A stretch of 64,000 nucleotides of DNA from Amycolatopsis sp. GM8. Its GTDB lineage: Bacteria > Actinomycetota > Actinomycetes > Mycobacteriales > Pseudonocardiaceae. The notes beneath the pieces are model-generated. The model was not told the DNA's origin. It searched no databases and saw only the letters and a list, made by a program, of their open reading frames with translations. The position numbers and the translations under genes were made by a program. The DNA lies in contig NZ_JAJKFK010000002.1 of the NCBI RefSeq assembly GCF_021653975.1, positions 992,001 to 1,056,000 on the forward strand, read 5' to 3'. Position 1 is the first letter of the stretch, and each line of letters begins with the position of its first letter. Below are positions 19,310 to 27,055 of the stretch, one piece after another.

Positions 19310-19330
19310 TCGACGGGCCGAGCCCGTTGA
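19310..19330. terminator. Possible hairpin terminator after the STAND gene
   Basis: TCGACGGGC (19310-19318) pairs with GCCCGTTGA (19322-19330) around a 3-nt loop; 9 bp including one G-T pair, 11 bases after the stop. Moderate stability; may only attenuate read-through into the RyR gene. Confidence 0.4.
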
Positions 19331-19381
19331 TCCACACTGGACCTCCCCGACCGACTCACGGAGGCCATCGTTTTCGCACTG

Positions 19382-20950
19382 ATGTCGCGGCCCGCTGTGC
19401 TGATCCGGATGTTCTTCGCCGGGCTCGTGGTGGTGTCGCTGGTCCTCGGCTACCTCGGGCTCGCCGAGTACCTGGCCGCCAGCACGCAGTTCGCGCACCG
19501 GCCGATCGATCTCATCTACTACGACCTGCAGCTCTTCGTGATCAACTCGGCTCCGGTCTCGAACGGCGGGCCGTATCCGTGGCCGCTGGAGGTCAGCCGG
19601 TTCCTGACGCCGGCCGTGACCATCTACGCCGCGATAGAAGCCGGGCGACTCCTGTTCGCGGCCGAGCTCGCGCGGCTGCGGGCCCGCCGCCGGGCTCGGC
19701 ACATCATCGTGTGCGGCGACTCCGACGCGGCCCGCACGCTCGCCGCCCACCTGCAGGCCGGCCACAAGGTCGTGCGCATCGACAGCGCCCGCAGTCCGGA
19801 CGTGCTCATCGCCGCCGGGCTGGCCCGCGCCGACCGGCTCTACGCCCTCGCCGACGAGACGCCCGCCAACATCGCCACCGTCCTCGCCGCCAGCCAGGTC
19901 GAGCGCCGGGCCCACGCCTCGCTCCAGGTGCACGCGCATGTCGCCGACCCGGAACTCGGCGACGTGCTGCGCGACCGCGGCTGGCGCGACGAGCTCGAGG
20001 TCGACTTCTTCTCCCTCGACGGCGTCGCCGCGAAACAGGTGCTCGCCGCCTTCCAACCCGACGGGGAACGGCTCGTCGTGATCGGGCTCAGCGCGTTCGG
20101 CCGCGCACTACTACTGGAGCTCGCGCGCCGGGCGGGCGAGCGCACCGTGGAGGTGATCGTCGCGGATCCGGACGGTGCGGCCGCGGTCACAGAACTGCAG
20201 GCGCGGCACCCGTTCTTCGCCACCGCCTGCCAGGTCACCGTGGTGCCTGTCTACATTCCGGAACCAGGTGTGCACCTGGTGTTCGTCTGCCACGATGACG
20301 AAGAGCGCGCCCTCCGGGACGGGCTCACGGCCGCCGCGACCGTCGACGCCACTCGCGGTACCGTGATCGTGCGCATGGCTCAGCTCGCCGGGGTCGGTGA
20401 GATGATTGTGCAACATGGCCACGAGGACCGGCTGCGATTCGTAGGAGTACTGGACATGGCGAGCGTGTATCTCTCGGAGCGGATCACCGATTCGCTGGCA
20501 CGCGCATTGCACCGCCGCTACCTCCGCGACCAGCTGGCGCTCGGCCAGGACGCCCAACGCAACCCGTCGCTCGTCGACTGGGACGAACTTCCGGACACCC
20601 TGCGCGACGCCAACCGCGCCTCCGCCGACGACATCGAGCGCAAGCTCACCATGGTCGGCTGCCGGATGGTGCCGAGCCTCGAGGCGGTGTCGTTCGCGTT
20701 CGAGCCCGAAGAGGTCGAGCGGCTCGCGATCGCCGAGCACGAGCGCTGGATGACCGAGCGCAAGGCCGACGGCTGGCGGCTCGGCGACCGGCGGGACAAC
20801 GAGCGCAAGGTGCATCCCGACCTGCGGCCGTGGGACGACCTGGGTGAGGTGGAACGCCAGAAGGACCGCAACGTCGTGCTCGCGCTGCCGGATATCCTCG
20901 CCGACGCGGGGTTCCGGATCGAGCGCGTCCGGGGTCAGCGCAACCGGTAG
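19382..20950 (+). CDS. Membrane-anchored TrkA-N (RCK-like) protein with C-terminal RyR domain
   Basis: 522 residues. N-terminal membrane segment (about 10-31) and a second hydrophobic stretch (about 74-93) are separated by a YPWPLEVSRFL loop. Two Rossmann-like units follow: HIIVCGDSDAARTLA (107-121), with a degenerate glycine motif, and RLVVIGLSAFGRALL (about 229), as in TrkA-N/RCK nucleotide-binding modules. The C-terminus (about 440-515; EHERWMTERKADGW, DLRPWDDL, KDRNVV) matches the ryanodine-receptor RyR repeat. Bacterial RyR domains occur in predicted nucleotide-signal conflict systems; here the domain might bind an NAD- or nucleotide-derived signal and gate a membrane response. No good Shine-Dalgarno site precedes the ATG, so an ATG at 19409 is an alternative. 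The 3' end overlaps the convergent DUF3040 gene by 16 bases. Confidence 0.75.
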   Translation: MSRPAVLIRMFFAGLVVVSLVLGYLGLAEYLAASTQFAHRPIDLIYYDLQLFVINSAPVSNGGPYPWPLEVSRFLTPAVTIYAAIEAGRLLFAAELARLRARRRARHIIVCGDSDAARTLAAHLQAGHKVVRIDSARSPDVLIAAGLARADRLYALADETPANIATVLAASQVERRAHASLQVHAHVADPELGDVLRDRGWRDELEVDFFSLDGVAAKQVLAAFQPDGERLVVIGLSAFGRALLLELARRAGERTVEVIVADPDGAAAVTELQARHPFFATACQVTVVPVYIPEPGVHLVFVCHDDEERALRDGLTAAATVDATRGTVIVRMAQLAGVGEMIVQHGHEDRLRFVGVLDMASVYLSERITDSLARALHRRYLRDQLALGQDAQRNPSLVDWDELPDTLRDANRASADDIERKLTMVGCRMVPSLEAVSFAFEPEEVERLAIAEHERWMTERKADGWRLGDRRDNERKVHPDLRPWDDLGEVERQKDRNVVLALPDILADAGFRIERVRGQRNR

Positions 20951-21219
20951 AGCCAGGTCCGCCACAGGATCGCGGTCGGCACCACGCACGTCAGCACGGT
21001 GCCGAAAACGATCAGGAACCCGTTGTGGGATTGGCCACCGGCAACCATGATGAACAGCCCGGCGACGACCGAGCAGACGGCACCGATCACCGCCAACACC
21101 ACACTCGGAATCCGCATCGGCCGCAGCTCGGACAACCGCTGGGCCAGGCGCGGGTTCTCCTCGGCCAGCTGCTGTTCGATCTCAGTCAGCCGTCGCTGCT
21201 CTTCACCGTGAAGTGCCAT
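20935..21219 (-). CDS. DUF3040 family small membrane protein
   Basis: 94 residues: a charged N-terminal half with RRLTEIEQQLAEENPRLAQRL (about 9-29), typical of DUF3040, then two membrane helices (about 37-58 and 67-86) and a basic tail. Family of unknown function, widespread in actinomycetes. It converges on the RyR gene and overlaps it by 16 bases. Confidence 0.82.
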   Translation of the reverse strand: MALHGEEQRRLTEIEQQLAEENPRLAQRLSELRPMRIPSVVLAVIGAVCSVVAGLFIMVAGGQSHNGFLIVFGTVLTCVVPTAILWRTWLYRLR

Positions 21220-21437
21220 GCCGCACCGCCTTCACCCATCATTATGATCCCGACCGGGGGGACTTGTCATCGCGGCGATGGGTGTGAACTTTTTTCGACT
21301 GCCAGAACGTTGCTCACCGTGAGTAGGTAACATAACCTGCCGTTAACACTCTCGTGGGCTTTGGGGCAGGGGGGACCGCGCTTCCATCCACGAGGACGCA
21401 CCGCGCGTGCCGAGCGCGCGGGGAGGGAGGCCTGACC

Positions 21438-21563
21438 ATGAGCGTGCGCCAGAAGGAGCAGGAGTCCACGCCGATCTTCGCCGAGCTGACGGCGGACTTC
21501 GACCTCGACCAACTCCTCGGGGAGCCGGTGGAACCGGACAACGGGGCAGAGCAGAACGACTGA
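21438..21563 (+). CDS. Small acidic protein (41 aa), unknown
   Basis: ATG with a GGGAGGGAGG site 8 bases upstream, so translation is likely. The product is very acidic (FAELTADFDLDQLLGEPVEP core) with no Cys, signal peptide or membrane helix. The FDLD element resembles FxLD lanthipeptide leaders, but there is no Ser/Thr/Cys-rich core and no modifying enzyme nearby. The upstream 220-base gap (21220-21437) holds a likely promoter and no other gene I can see. Confidence 0.5.
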   Translation: MSVRQKEQESTPIFAELTADFDLDQLLGEPVEPDNGAEQND

Positions 21564-21609
21564 CGCATAGTCGGCGCCGCCGCGCCGGTGATCATGACAA
21601 GCTGGGCCC

Positions 21610-22353
21610 ATGACCGATGCGATGCGGGCCGAGACCATCACGATCGCCGGCGACGGTGGTACCGAGATCGAGGCCTATCTGGCCAAACCGCTGGACGAAC
21701 AGCCGCGCGGCGGGGTGGTGGTGATCCACCACATGCCCGGCTACGACGCGGCCACCAAAGAGATCGTGCGCAAGTTCGCGGTGAACGGGTACAACGCGCT
21801 GTGCCCGAACCTGTACTCACGGGAGGCGCCCGGCGCCGACCCCGATGACGCCGCCGCGGCCGCGCGGGCGCTGGGCGGCGTGCCCGACGATCGCCTCGTC
21901 GGCGACGTCGACGGCGCCGCGACCTACCTCAAGGGACTGGACAACGCGAACGGGAAGATCGGTGTCATCGGGTACTGCTCCGGTGGCCGCCAGACCTTCC
22001 TCGCCGCGTGCAGCCTGCAGATCGACGCGGCCGTGGACTGCTACGGCGCGTTCGTCGTCAACGACCCGCCGGCGCAGATGCCGCCGACCATGAAGCCCAT
22101 TCTCGGCCTGGCGCCGCGGCTTTCCTGCCCGCTGCTGGGCCTGTTCGGGGCGGACGACCAGTACCCCACCCCGGACGAGACAGCGAAGCTCGCGGACGAG
22201 CTGAACCGGCTCGGCAAGGACCACGAGTTCCACACCTATGACGGCGCGGGCCACGCGTTCTTCTCCGTGGACCGGCCGAGCTACCGTCCCGAAGCCGCCA
22301 AGCAGGGCTGGCAGCGGGTGTTCGAGTTCTTCGGCAAGAACCTTGCGCGATAA
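21610..22353 (+). CDS. Dienelactone hydrolase-family protein
   Basis: 247-residue alpha/beta hydrolase of the DLH type, with a Cys nucleophile in GYCSGGR (about residues 121-127), the acid in LFGADDQYPTPDE and the catalytic His in GAGHAFF. DLHs open dienelactones in chlorocatechol breakdown, but many actinobacterial members act on other esters. The DUF6295 gene starts 8 bases downstream, a pairing I recall in related genomes; the two are probably co-transcribed. Confidence 0.9.
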   Translation: MTDAMRAETITIAGDGGTEIEAYLAKPLDEQPRGGVVVIHHMPGYDAATKEIVRKFAVNGYNALCPNLYSREAPGADPDDAAAAARALGGVPDDRLVGDVDGAATYLKGLDNANGKIGVIGYCSGGRQTFLAACSLQIDAAVDCYGAFVVNDPPAQMPPTMKPILGLAPRLSCPLLGLFGADDQYPTPDETAKLADELNRLGKDHEFHTYDGAGHAFFSVDRPSYRPEAAKQGWQRVFEFFGKNLAR

Positions 22354-22361
22354 GGAAAAGT

Positions 22362-22637
22362 ATGTGCACTTACAACACTGAGAAGATCGAGGTCACCGGC
22401 AGCGGCAAGGCGGCCAAGGGCTGGTTCTCGCTGTCCCACGCGGCCGTCTACGTCGACCACCCCGTGCACGCGCCGTTCGCGCACACGGTCAACATCGACT
22501 TCATCAACCCGGGCGAGGGTCCGTCCGCGCGGGTTCCGGTGGAGCTCACCGAGGAGGCGGCGCGCGAACTCGCCGCCGCCATCCACCGCGCGCTCGACGC
22601 GGCGCCCGCCGGTTTGGCTTCGGTCAACCAGCCCTGA
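22362..22637 (+). CDS. DUF6295 family protein
   Basis: 91 residues, begins MCTYNTE and contains KGWFSLSHAAVYVDHP and NIDFINPGEGPSARVPVEL, matching the DUF6295 family as I remember it. Conserved His and Asp residues (SHAAVYVDHPVHAPF) could bind a metal. It follows the dienelactone hydrolase gene by 8 bases and is followed by a bidirectional terminator hairpin. Function unknown. Confidence 0.78.
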   Translation: MCTYNTEKIEVTGSGKAAKGWFSLSHAAVYVDHPVHAPFAHTVNIDFINPGEGPSARVPVELTEEAARELAAAIHRALDAAPAGLASVNQP

Positions 22638-22651
22638 ACCTCCGCCGGCCG

Positions 22652-22676
22652 CCGTGCGTCCACTGTGGACGTACGG
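22652..22676. terminator. Bidirectional hairpin terminator
   Basis: CCGTGCGTCCAC (22652-22663) and GTGGACGTACGG (22665-22676) pair over 11 of 12 positions around a single central base. It lies exactly between the convergent DUF6295 and PASTA genes and ends at the PASTA stop codon. Confidence 0.6.
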
Positions 22677-22949
22677 TCAGGCCGGCAGCAGCGCGGATTC
22701 CGTGGGCGTCGGCGGGGTGAGGTCGGCGCTCGAACCACGGCCGAGTTGGGTCCACAGCACGACTTCACTGCCCTGCACGGCGCCGGCCGTCGCGATCGGC
22801 GCCTGCGCGACCACGACGCCGGACGCGGGTTCGGGCTCACCCTCCGGCCCGCGCGGCACCAGCCCGGCGCGGCGCACGATGTCGCACGCGTCCTCGGCGC
22901 CCAACCCCACCACATCGGGCACCTCGGTCACCGGACGACGTCCGCGCAT
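22677..22949 (-). CDS. Single PASTA-domain protein
   Basis: 90 residues with one PASTA domain: VPDVVGLGAEDACDIVRRAG (about 10-29), GVVVAQAPIATAGAVQGSEV and VVLWTQLG. PASTA repeats usually bind peptidoglycan fragments as the extracellular part of Ser/Thr kinases or penicillin-binding proteins. Here there is no signal peptide, membrane segment or kinase, so it is probably cytoplasmic. Such stand-alone PASTA proteins occur in actinomycetes without a known role. Confidence 0.8.
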   Translation of the reverse strand: MRGRRPVTEVPDVVGLGAEDACDIVRRAGLVPRGPEGEPEPASGVVVAQAPIATAGAVQGSEVVLWTQLGRGSSADLTPPTPTESALLPA

Positions 22950-22991
22950 GCACCGATTTTAGTGTCTTATACGAAACCTGGGGGCCCGTCG

Positions 22992-23007
22992 TACGCAGAT
23001 CTGCGTA
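22992..23007. promoter_or_regulatory. 16-bp perfect palindrome upstream of the ABC/two-component operon
   Basis: TACGCAGATCTGCGTA is fully self-complementary. It sits between the divergent PASTA gene (start 22949) and the membrane protein gene (start 23067). Likely an operator for a dimeric regulator, perhaps the response regulator encoded at 26368 in the same operon; that link is a guess. Confidence 0.5.
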
Positions 23008-23066
23008 TGGACAGATCATCGCCCGGGCGGACGCCTTGCCCGCCGCCTTCGCCGACCATTCTGGTC

Positions 23067-23591
23067 ATGACCGCAACCGTGACCAGAACCGGACGAGCCC
23101 GCCGGCTCGGCAAGTCCGCCCGCAGGGCGTGGCTCGTCACGCACATCGTCTCGTCGGGCGCCTGGATCGGGCTCGACGTCGTACTGGCCGTGCTGATCTT
23201 CACCGCGATGTTCACCAGCGACACCGCCGTCGCGGCCATCAGTTATCAGGCGCTGCAACTGTTCACCGTGTGGCCGCTGCTCATCATCGGCCTGGTGTGC
23301 CTGGCCAGCGGGATCGTGCTCGGTGTCGGTAGCAAGTACGGCCTCCTCCGGTACTGGTGGGTCGCCGTGAAACTCGGCCTGAACATCGTGCTGACCGTGC
23401 TCGGCGTGGTCGCCCTGCGGCCAGGTGTCGACGACGCGGCCGTCTACGGCCGTGCCCTCGCCGCGGGTCTCACGCCCGCACCGGTGCCGGACCTGATCTT
23501 CCCCCCGATCGTCTCACCTGTCTGCCTGCTGATCGCCGTGCTCCTGTCGGTCTACAAGCCCTGGGGCCGTACCGCGAAAGGACGAGCATGA
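23067..23591 (+). CDS. DUF2269-like four-helix membrane protein
   Basis: 174 residues with about four membrane helices (near 25-50, 65-88, 98-120 and 148-168) joined by short loops; KYGLLRYWWVAVKLGLNIVL is typical of small DUF2269-like proteins. I chose the ATG at 23067; an in-frame ATG at 23007 would place the 22992-23007 palindrome at the start codon and is less likely. Its stop overlaps the ABC ATPase start (ATGA), so it heads a five-gene operon with an exporter and a two-component system. Possibly an accessory membrane sensor. Confidence 0.72.
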   Translation: MTATVTRTGRARRLGKSARRAWLVTHIVSSGAWIGLDVVLAVLIFTAMFTSDTAVAAISYQALQLFTVWPLLIIGLVCLASGIVLGVGSKYGLLRYWWVAVKLGLNIVLTVLGVVALRPGVDDAAVYGRALAAGLTPAPVPDLIFPPIVSPVCLLIAVLLSVYKPWGRTAKGRA

Positions 23592-24481
23592 ACGCCATCG
23601 AAACCACCGGACTGACCAAACGCTACGGCCAGATCGTCGCCGTGGACGATCTCGACCTGACCGTGCCCACCGGCGAGATCTACGGATTCCTCGGCCCGAA
23701 CGGCGCCGGCAAGACCACCACCCTGCGCATGCTGCTCGGCCTGACCCGGCCGTCCGCGGGCAGCCTGCACGTGTTCGGCCGCACGCCCGGCCCCGGCTAT
23801 CTGGACCAGGTCGGCGCGCTGATCGAGGGCCCGGCCTTTTACCCGTACTTGTCCGGACGCGAGAACCTGCGCGTGTTCGCCGGGCACGCCCGGGTGCCCG
23901 GCGCCCGGGTGGACGCGGTGTTGCGGACGGTCGATCTGACCGACCGGGCGAAGGATTCGTACCGCACGTACTCGCTCGGCATGAAACAGCGGCTCGGCCT
24001 TGCCGCCGCGCTGCTCAAGGACCCGCGGTTGCTCGTGCTCGACGAACCGACCAACGGCCTCGACCCGGCCGGCATCGCCGATATGCGTGTACTGCTGCGG
24101 AAACTCGCCGCGGACGGGGTGACGGTGCTGCTGTCGAGTCACCTGCTCGCCGAGGTTTCCCAGATCTGCGACCGGATCGGCGTGCTGTCCCACGGAAAGC
24201 TCGTCACGCAGGCAACCATCGAAGAGCTCCGCGCGGGCGGCACGCTGCACGTCACGGCCGAGCCTGCCGAGCGCGCGGAAGCGGAACTGATCGCGCTCGT
24301 CGGCCGGGAATCCCTACACGCCAACGGTTCGGGCTTCGACCTGAACGTCGAACCCGCCGCGGCGAGCCGGATCAACACCGCACTCGTGACAGCCGGCGTC
24401 GAGGTTTCCGAACTCCGCTGGCGTGAACCCGATCTCGAACAGAACTTCCTCGAACTGACAGGAGACGATCATGTCCGGTGA
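23588..24481 (+). CDS. ABC exporter ATP-binding protein
   Basis: 297 residues. Walker A GPNGAGKTTT (about 38-47), signature SLGMKQRLGLAAALL, Walker B LLVLDEPTNGLDPAG and the SSH switch place it in the ABC-2/DrrA-like export group. It lacks the C-terminal domain seen in importer ATPases. The ATG overlaps the previous gene's stop; the ABC permease gene begins inside its last codons (11-base overlap). Together with the permease it probably forms an exporter for peptides or lipids; with the downstream histidine kinase/response regulator pair it resembles antibiotic-sensing Bce/Lia-style modules, by context only. Confidence 0.92.
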   Translation: MNAIETTGLTKRYGQIVAVDDLDLTVPTGEIYGFLGPNGAGKTTTLRMLLGLTRPSAGSLHVFGRTPGPGYLDQVGALIEGPAFYPYLSGRENLRVFAGHARVPGARVDAVLRTVDLTDRAKDSYRTYSLGMKQRLGLAAALLKDPRLLVLDEPTNGLDPAGIADMRVLLRKLAADGVTVLLSSHLLAEVSQICDRIGVLSHGKLVTQATIEELRAGGTLHVTAEPAERAEAELIALVGRESLHANGSGFDLNVEPAAASRINTALVTAGVEVSELRWREPDLEQNFLELTGDDHVR

Positions 24482-25271
24482 CCTGAAAGCGGAACTGAGC
24501 AAGCAGGTCCATCGTCCGGCGAGCTGGCTGCTGCTGGTCGTCGCGGTCGCACTGAGCCTGACCTTCGGCTACCTGGTTCCTTACGCCGCACCGGATCCCG
24601 GGCGCGGTCAGGACGCGCTGCTGCCCGGCGCGTTCGTCGGCAGCGCCATCGGTGGACTGCCGATCTTCATCGGCGGGCTGACCCTGATCTTCGGGGTGCT
24701 GGTGGCCGGCAGCGAGTACGGCTGGGACACCTGGAAAACCGTGCTGGCCCAAGGATCTTCCCGATTCTCGGTGTACGGCGCGAAGATCGTCACCGTCGCG
24801 GTGGGCACGCTGCTGCTCATGCTGACCCTGTTCGCCGCGGCCGCCGGGGCGAGTGCGCTGGTGGCCGTGCTGCGCGACCAGCCGATGCAGTGGCCGTCCA
24901 TTGTGGACATCGTGCGCGGGATCGGCGCCGGCTGGCTGATCGCGATGATGTGGGGCACCTTCGGGGTCGCGCTGGCCGTGGTGTTCCGGTCGGTGGCGCT
25001 GCCGATCGGGCTGGGCCTGGTGTGGCTGCTCGCCGTGCAGAACCTGCTCGCGTCGGTGGCGGCGCCGGTGCTGCCCTGGGTGGCCGAAGCGCAGAAGGGA
25101 CTGCCGGGGCCGAACGCGGGCTCGCTGGTCGCCGGGCTGGGCGCACGGACGGGTACGCCGGGGGTCGAGCAACTCGTCGGCGCCGGTCAGGCATCGCTGG
25201 TCGTGGCCGTCTATCTGTTGGCGTTCGCGGCGGTGGGTGGTTGGCTGTTGCACCGGAGGGACCTCGGGTGA
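24471..25271 (+). CDS. ABC-2-type exporter permease
   Basis: 266-residue integral membrane protein with about six hydrophobic segments; the first (SWLLLVVAVALSLTFGYLVP) follows a short cytoplasmic start, and SEYGWDTWKTVL after helix 2 is typical of ABC-2 permeases that partner DrrA-like ATPases. It starts within the ATPase gene and its stop overlaps the start of the kinase gene (TGATG). Substrate unknown. Confidence 0.88.
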   Translation: MSGDLKAELSKQVHRPASWLLLVVAVALSLTFGYLVPYAAPDPGRGQDALLPGAFVGSAIGGLPIFIGGLTLIFGVLVAGSEYGWDTWKTVLAQGSSRFSVYGAKIVTVAVGTLLLMLTLFAAAAGASALVAVLRDQPMQWPSIVDIVRGIGAGWLIAMMWGTFGVALAVVFRSVALPIGLGLVWLLAVQNLLASVAAPVLPWVAEAQKGLPGPNAGSLVAGLGARTGTPGVEQLVGAGQASLVVAVYLLAFAAVGGWLLHRRDLG

Positions 25272-26371
25272 TGCGACTACGTCTGGCCGACACCGCGCTC
25301 GCTGTGGCGATCGCGGTGCTGGCCGTGGTCGCGGTCGCCTTCAGTCACGTGTTCAGCGGCGTGAGCCGGCCGGCCGACGGCCTCGGGTTCGGGCTGGCCG
25401 CTGTGGCCGGGCTGGCGCTGGCGTTCCGGCGCCGGGATCCACTGGTCACGCTGGCCATGGTGACGGCCTCCTGTACGACGTATCTCCTGCTCGGCTACGC
25501 GTACGGGCCGGTCCTGTTCGCCTTCGCCATCGCCGTGTACACGGTCGCGCGGTACGAGCCGCTGGCGCGCTCCGCACCCGCGGGCGCGGTGGCGATGGTC
25601 GTGCTCCTGACCCATCTGTTCACCAACCGCGCGGCGTTTTCCGGGGCGCTGGGCCTGCTGCCGGGTTCGGCCTGGGCGGTCGTGCCGTTCGCGCTGGGGT
25701 TCATCGTGCGGGTGCAGCGCGAGGCGGTCGCGCGCGAGCGCGCCGAGGAGGTCCGCAAGCACGCGTACGACGAGCGGCTGCGGGTGGCGCAGGAGGTGCA
25801 CGACGTGGTCGGGCACGGGCTCGCGGCGATCAAGATGCAGGCCGAGATCGCGTTGCACCTGCTGGCGGAGAAGCCGGAACAGGCCGAGACCGCGCTGGTC
25901 GCGATCAGCCGGACCAGCACCGAGGCGCTCGCCGAGGTCCGCTCGACACTGGCGGTGGTGCGGCAGGAGGACGACTCGCGCGCGCCCGCGCCGAGCCTCA
26001 CCCGGCTCGACGAGCTGCGCCGCCGGATGACCGAGTCCGGTATGCGGGTCGAGTTGACGACCACCGGTTCGCCGCGGGAGCTACCTGTCGCCGCGGATCT
26101 CGCGGGATACCGGGTGGTGCAGGAGTCGCTGACGAACGTGCTCCGCCATGGCACCGGAAACACCGCCACGGTAAGGGTTTCCTGGGAGGACGACGGGGTG
26201 GAGATCGCGATCGGCAACCCGGCCGAAGAGGTCCAGACCAATGGCGGCGGACTCGGGATCTCCGGCATGCGCCGGCGCGTGACGTCGCTGGGCGGTACGT
26301 TCAGCGCCGGCCCGACCGGTGACGGCCGGTTCGAGGTCCGTGCCCGCATCCCGCTGGAGGCCCGTTCGTGA
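25271..26371 (+). CDS. NarL-type sensor histidine kinase (HisKA_3)
   Basis: 366 residues. The N-terminal 145 residues carry about five membrane helices and no large extracellular domain (intramembrane-sensing type). The HisKA_3 dimerisation helix has the phospho-acceptor His in QEVHDVVGHGL (about 177), and the C-terminal HATPase has the N box in QESLTNVLRHG and G box GGGLGISGMRRR. The start was set at the ATG overlapping the permease stop; a GTG one codon earlier is possible. Paired with the NarL-type regulator that follows by a GTGA overlap. It probably senses envelope stress handled by the ABC exporter. Confidence 0.92.
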   Translation: MRLRLADTALAVAIAVLAVVAVAFSHVFSGVSRPADGLGFGLAAVAGLALAFRRRDPLVTLAMVTASCTTYLLLGYAYGPVLFAFAIAVYTVARYEPLARSAPAGAVAMVVLLTHLFTNRAAFSGALGLLPGSAWAVVPFALGFIVRVQREAVARERAEEVRKHAYDERLRVAQEVHDVVGHGLAAIKMQAEIALHLLAEKPEQAETALVAISRTSTEALAEVRSTLAVVRQEDDSRAPAPSLTRLDELRRRMTESGMRVELTTTGSPRELPVAADLAGYRVVQESLTNVLRHGTGNTATVRVSWEDDGVEIAIGNPAEEVQTNGGGLGISGMRRRVTSLGGTFSAGPTGDGRFEVRARIPLEARS

Positions 26372-27021
26372 CCACGGTTCTCGTCGCCGACGACCAGGAG
26401 CTGATCCGGTTCGGCCTGCGGACGCTGATCGAGAGCTCCGCCGGGTTCGAGTTCGCCGGGGAGGCGGCCGACGGGCTCGCCGCGTTGGCCGCGGTCCGCG
26501 AAACCCGGCCGGACGTCGTGCTGATGGACGTCCGGATGCCGGGGATCGACGGTCTGGAGGCGACGCGCCGGATCACCGCGGACGCCGGGCTGGCGGGGAC
26601 GAAGATCATCGTGCTGACGACGTTCGAGCTGGACGAGTACGTGTTCGACGCGCTGCGCTACGGCGCGAGCGGTTTCCTGTTGAAGGACACCAAACCGAGC
26701 GAGCTGCTGACCGCGATCCGGCTGGTCGCCGACGGCGGGGCGCTGCTGTCCCCGTCCGTGACGCGACGGGTGATCTCCCGGTTCGCGACTGAGCCCGCGC
26801 GGAAGCTGAAGCCGCATCCGCGCCTGGACAGCCTGACCGAGCGTGAACGGGAGATCGTCGGACTGGTCGGCGAAGGCCTCAGCAACGACGAGATCGCCGA
26901 GCGGCTGTTCGTCAGCCCCGCCACGGCGCGCACCCACGTCGGCCGCGCGATGGTCAAGCTCGGCGCCCGGGACAGGGCGCAGCTCGTCGTGTTCGCCTAC
27001 CAATCCGGACTGACGAATTGA
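26368..27021 (+). CDS. NarL/LuxR-family response regulator
   Basis: 217 residues; GTG start overlapping the kinase stop. Receiver domain with phospho-acceptor Asp about 54 (VLMDVRMPG), acidic pair DDQ at 8-9 and Lys in FLLKDTKP. The C-terminal LuxR helix-turn-helix (about 152-215) includes LTEREREIVGLVGEGLSNDEIA and VSPATARTHVGRAM. Cognate of the kinase encoded at 25271; probably controls the exporter operon, possibly at the palindrome at 22992-23007. Confidence 0.94.
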   Translation: MTTVLVADDQELIRFGLRTLIESSAGFEFAGEAADGLAALAAVRETRPDVVLMDVRMPGIDGLEATRRITADAGLAGTKIIVLTTFELDEYVFDALRYGASGFLLKDTKPSELLTAIRLVADGGALLSPSVTRRVISRFATEPARKLKPHPRLDSLTEREREIVGLVGEGLSNDEIAERLFVSPATARTHVGRAMVKLGARDRAQLVVFAYQSGLTN

Positions 27022-27055
27022 TGTCATAACCGCCGGGCTCGATCGTCGCCTGGTT

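Noticed and set aside
21438-21563. FxLD-type lanthipeptide precursor
   Set aside because: An FDLD element is present but there is no Cys or Ser/Thr-rich core and no lanthipeptide synthetase nearby.
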